Assembly (NCBI GenBank): GCA_945909635.1
Contig: OX246690.1
Span: 496,001 to 560,000 of the forward strand
Direction of reading: 5' to 3'
DNA: 64,000 bases
Source: Clostridioides difficile_A
GTDB lineage: Bacteria; Bacillota; Clostridia; Peptostreptococcales; Peptostreptococcaceae
Positions 63,377 to 64,000 of this stretch are shown here, in pieces. The translations under genes were made by a program, and so were the position numbers. The notes beneath the pieces were generated by a model that saw nothing but the letters and a program-made list of their open reading frames with translations, was not told where the DNA came from and ran no database searches. How positions within the stretch are numbered: the stretch's first letter is position 1; every line of letters starts with the position of its first letter.

Positions 63377-64000
63377 ATGCTACTTTTAAAAAAAGACGAC
63401 ATAAAAAAAGTATTTACAATGAGAGATGCAATTGAGGCTGATAAGGAAGCTTTTAGAATTTATTGTGAAGGAAAAAGTGTAAATCCTTTGAGAACCAATA
63501 TACCAGTTCCAAGCCAAGATGCTAGTATGTTATTTATGCCAGGATATGTAGAAGAACTGGGATGTGGGGGAATAAAAATTGTATCTGTATTTCCTAAAAA
63601 TGCTCAAAAAGGTAAACCAGTAATTCCAGCAACAGTATTACTATTAGATGGTGAAACTGGAGAAGTGAGTGCAGCTTTAGATGGAACTTATGTAACTCAG
63701 ATTCGTACTGGGGCAGCATCTGGAGCAGCTATAGATGTATTGGCTAAAAAAGATTCTAAGATTGGGGCTTTGATTGGTCTAGGAGGGCAAGGAGAACCAC
63801 AACTTGAAGCTATGATAGAAGCTAGAGATTTGGATGAAGTAAGAGTGTTTAGTAGAAATAAGGAAAGTAGAGAAAAATTTGCAGAAGAAATGAATTTAAA
63901 ATTAAGTAAATATAACACTAAAATAATTGCAGTTGAATCATCTGATGAAGCTATAGACAATGCAGATGTAATAGTCCTAGCTACTCCATCAAAACAGCCT
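63377..64000 (+). CDS. Ornithine cyclodeaminase/mu-crystallin family protein, cut by window end
   Basis: The first 208 codons of a gene that continues past the window. GGGGGT precedes the ATG. CGGIKIVSVFP, DGTYVTQIRTGAASGAA and a nucleotide-binding GLGGQGEPQLEAM match the ornithine cyclodeaminase/alanine dehydrogenase group of NAD-dependent amino acid enzymes. Members convert ornithine to proline plus ammonia, reduce imino acids or make 2-keto acids. The exact substrate cannot be told from this part. Confidence 0.88.
   Translation, partial: MLLLKKDDIKKVFTMRDAIEADKEAFRIYCEGKSVNPLRTNIPVPSQDASMLFMPGYVEELGCGGIKIVSVFPKNAQKGKPVIPATVLLLDGETGEVSAALDGTYVTQIRTGAASGAAIDVLAKKDSKIGALIGLGGQGEPQLEAMIEARDLDEVRVFSRNKESREKFAEEMNLKLSKYNTKIIAVESSDEAIDNADVIVLATPSKQP

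Overview
The window is low-GC Gram-positive DNA and almost certainly comes from Clostridioides difficile. The best evidence is a complete CwpV-type cell wall protein gene with its invertible upstream switch, an IStron (group I intron fused to a tnpB element) of the CdISt1 type, the gene repertoire, and strongly A/T-rich codon use with AGGAGG-type ribosome binding sites. No rRNA, tRNA or CRISPR array was seen.

Layout. 1-11 kb: a small unknown gene, a frameshifted gene, then two peptide-antibiotic-type ABC transporter/two-component modules facing each other tail to tail: a LanFEG-like transporter with its regulators on +, and an FtsX/LolD-like transporter with its regulators on -. They share a terminator. 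11-15.8 kb: a truncated EFR1-type ferredoxin gene, an Rrf2 regulator divergent from a flavin-binding protein and a ferredoxin, a nitrilase-family amidase, a guanidine-I riboswitch with its SMR guanidinium exporter, and purC. 16-20 kb: a mannose-family PTS operon with a polyol-type dehydrogenase, behind a clear sigma-54 promoter and repeated TGACACAC boxes. 20-26.3 kb: a two-component pair, then cwpV with its inverted repeats in an orientation that forms a terminator, so it reads as OFF. 27-43 kb: a D,D-carboxypeptidase, a LevR-type sigma-54 activator (the only one in the window), a split ThrE exporter, a YjiH-like membrane protein, a KdpDE-like pair without kdpFABC, an unusual three-part regulator, an M20 peptidase with an AbgT transporter, and a diguanylate cyclase. 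43-50.7 kb: a metallo-beta-lactamase-fold protein, a MerR/TipAS regulator, an M20 amidohydrolase with DUF3100-type membrane proteins, a WYL regulator, a GyrI-like protein and a DUF6506 protein. 51.4-62.3 kb: a chemotaxis operon in the order cheY-cheC-cheD-cheW-(REC-GGDEF)-MCP-cheA-cheW-[IStron]-cheR-cheB. The end holds a DUF4163/DUF3298 protein and the start of an ornithine cyclodeaminase-like gene.

How the parts work together. The chemotaxis cluster encodes receptor, kinase, couplers, the CheC/CheD adaptation and phosphatase proteins, methyltransferase and methylesterase. A c-di-GMP synthase lies inside the same operon. The IStron sits just before the cheR ribosome binding site. Its target TTGAT can serve both as the 5' exon partner of the intron guide sequence and as the probable TnpB target-adjacent motif, so RNA splicing would restore the normal cheW-cheR message. 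The sigma-54 PTS operon and the LevR-like activator are a plausible but unproved regulator/target pair. All functional statements are from reading motifs by eye; no database search was possible.
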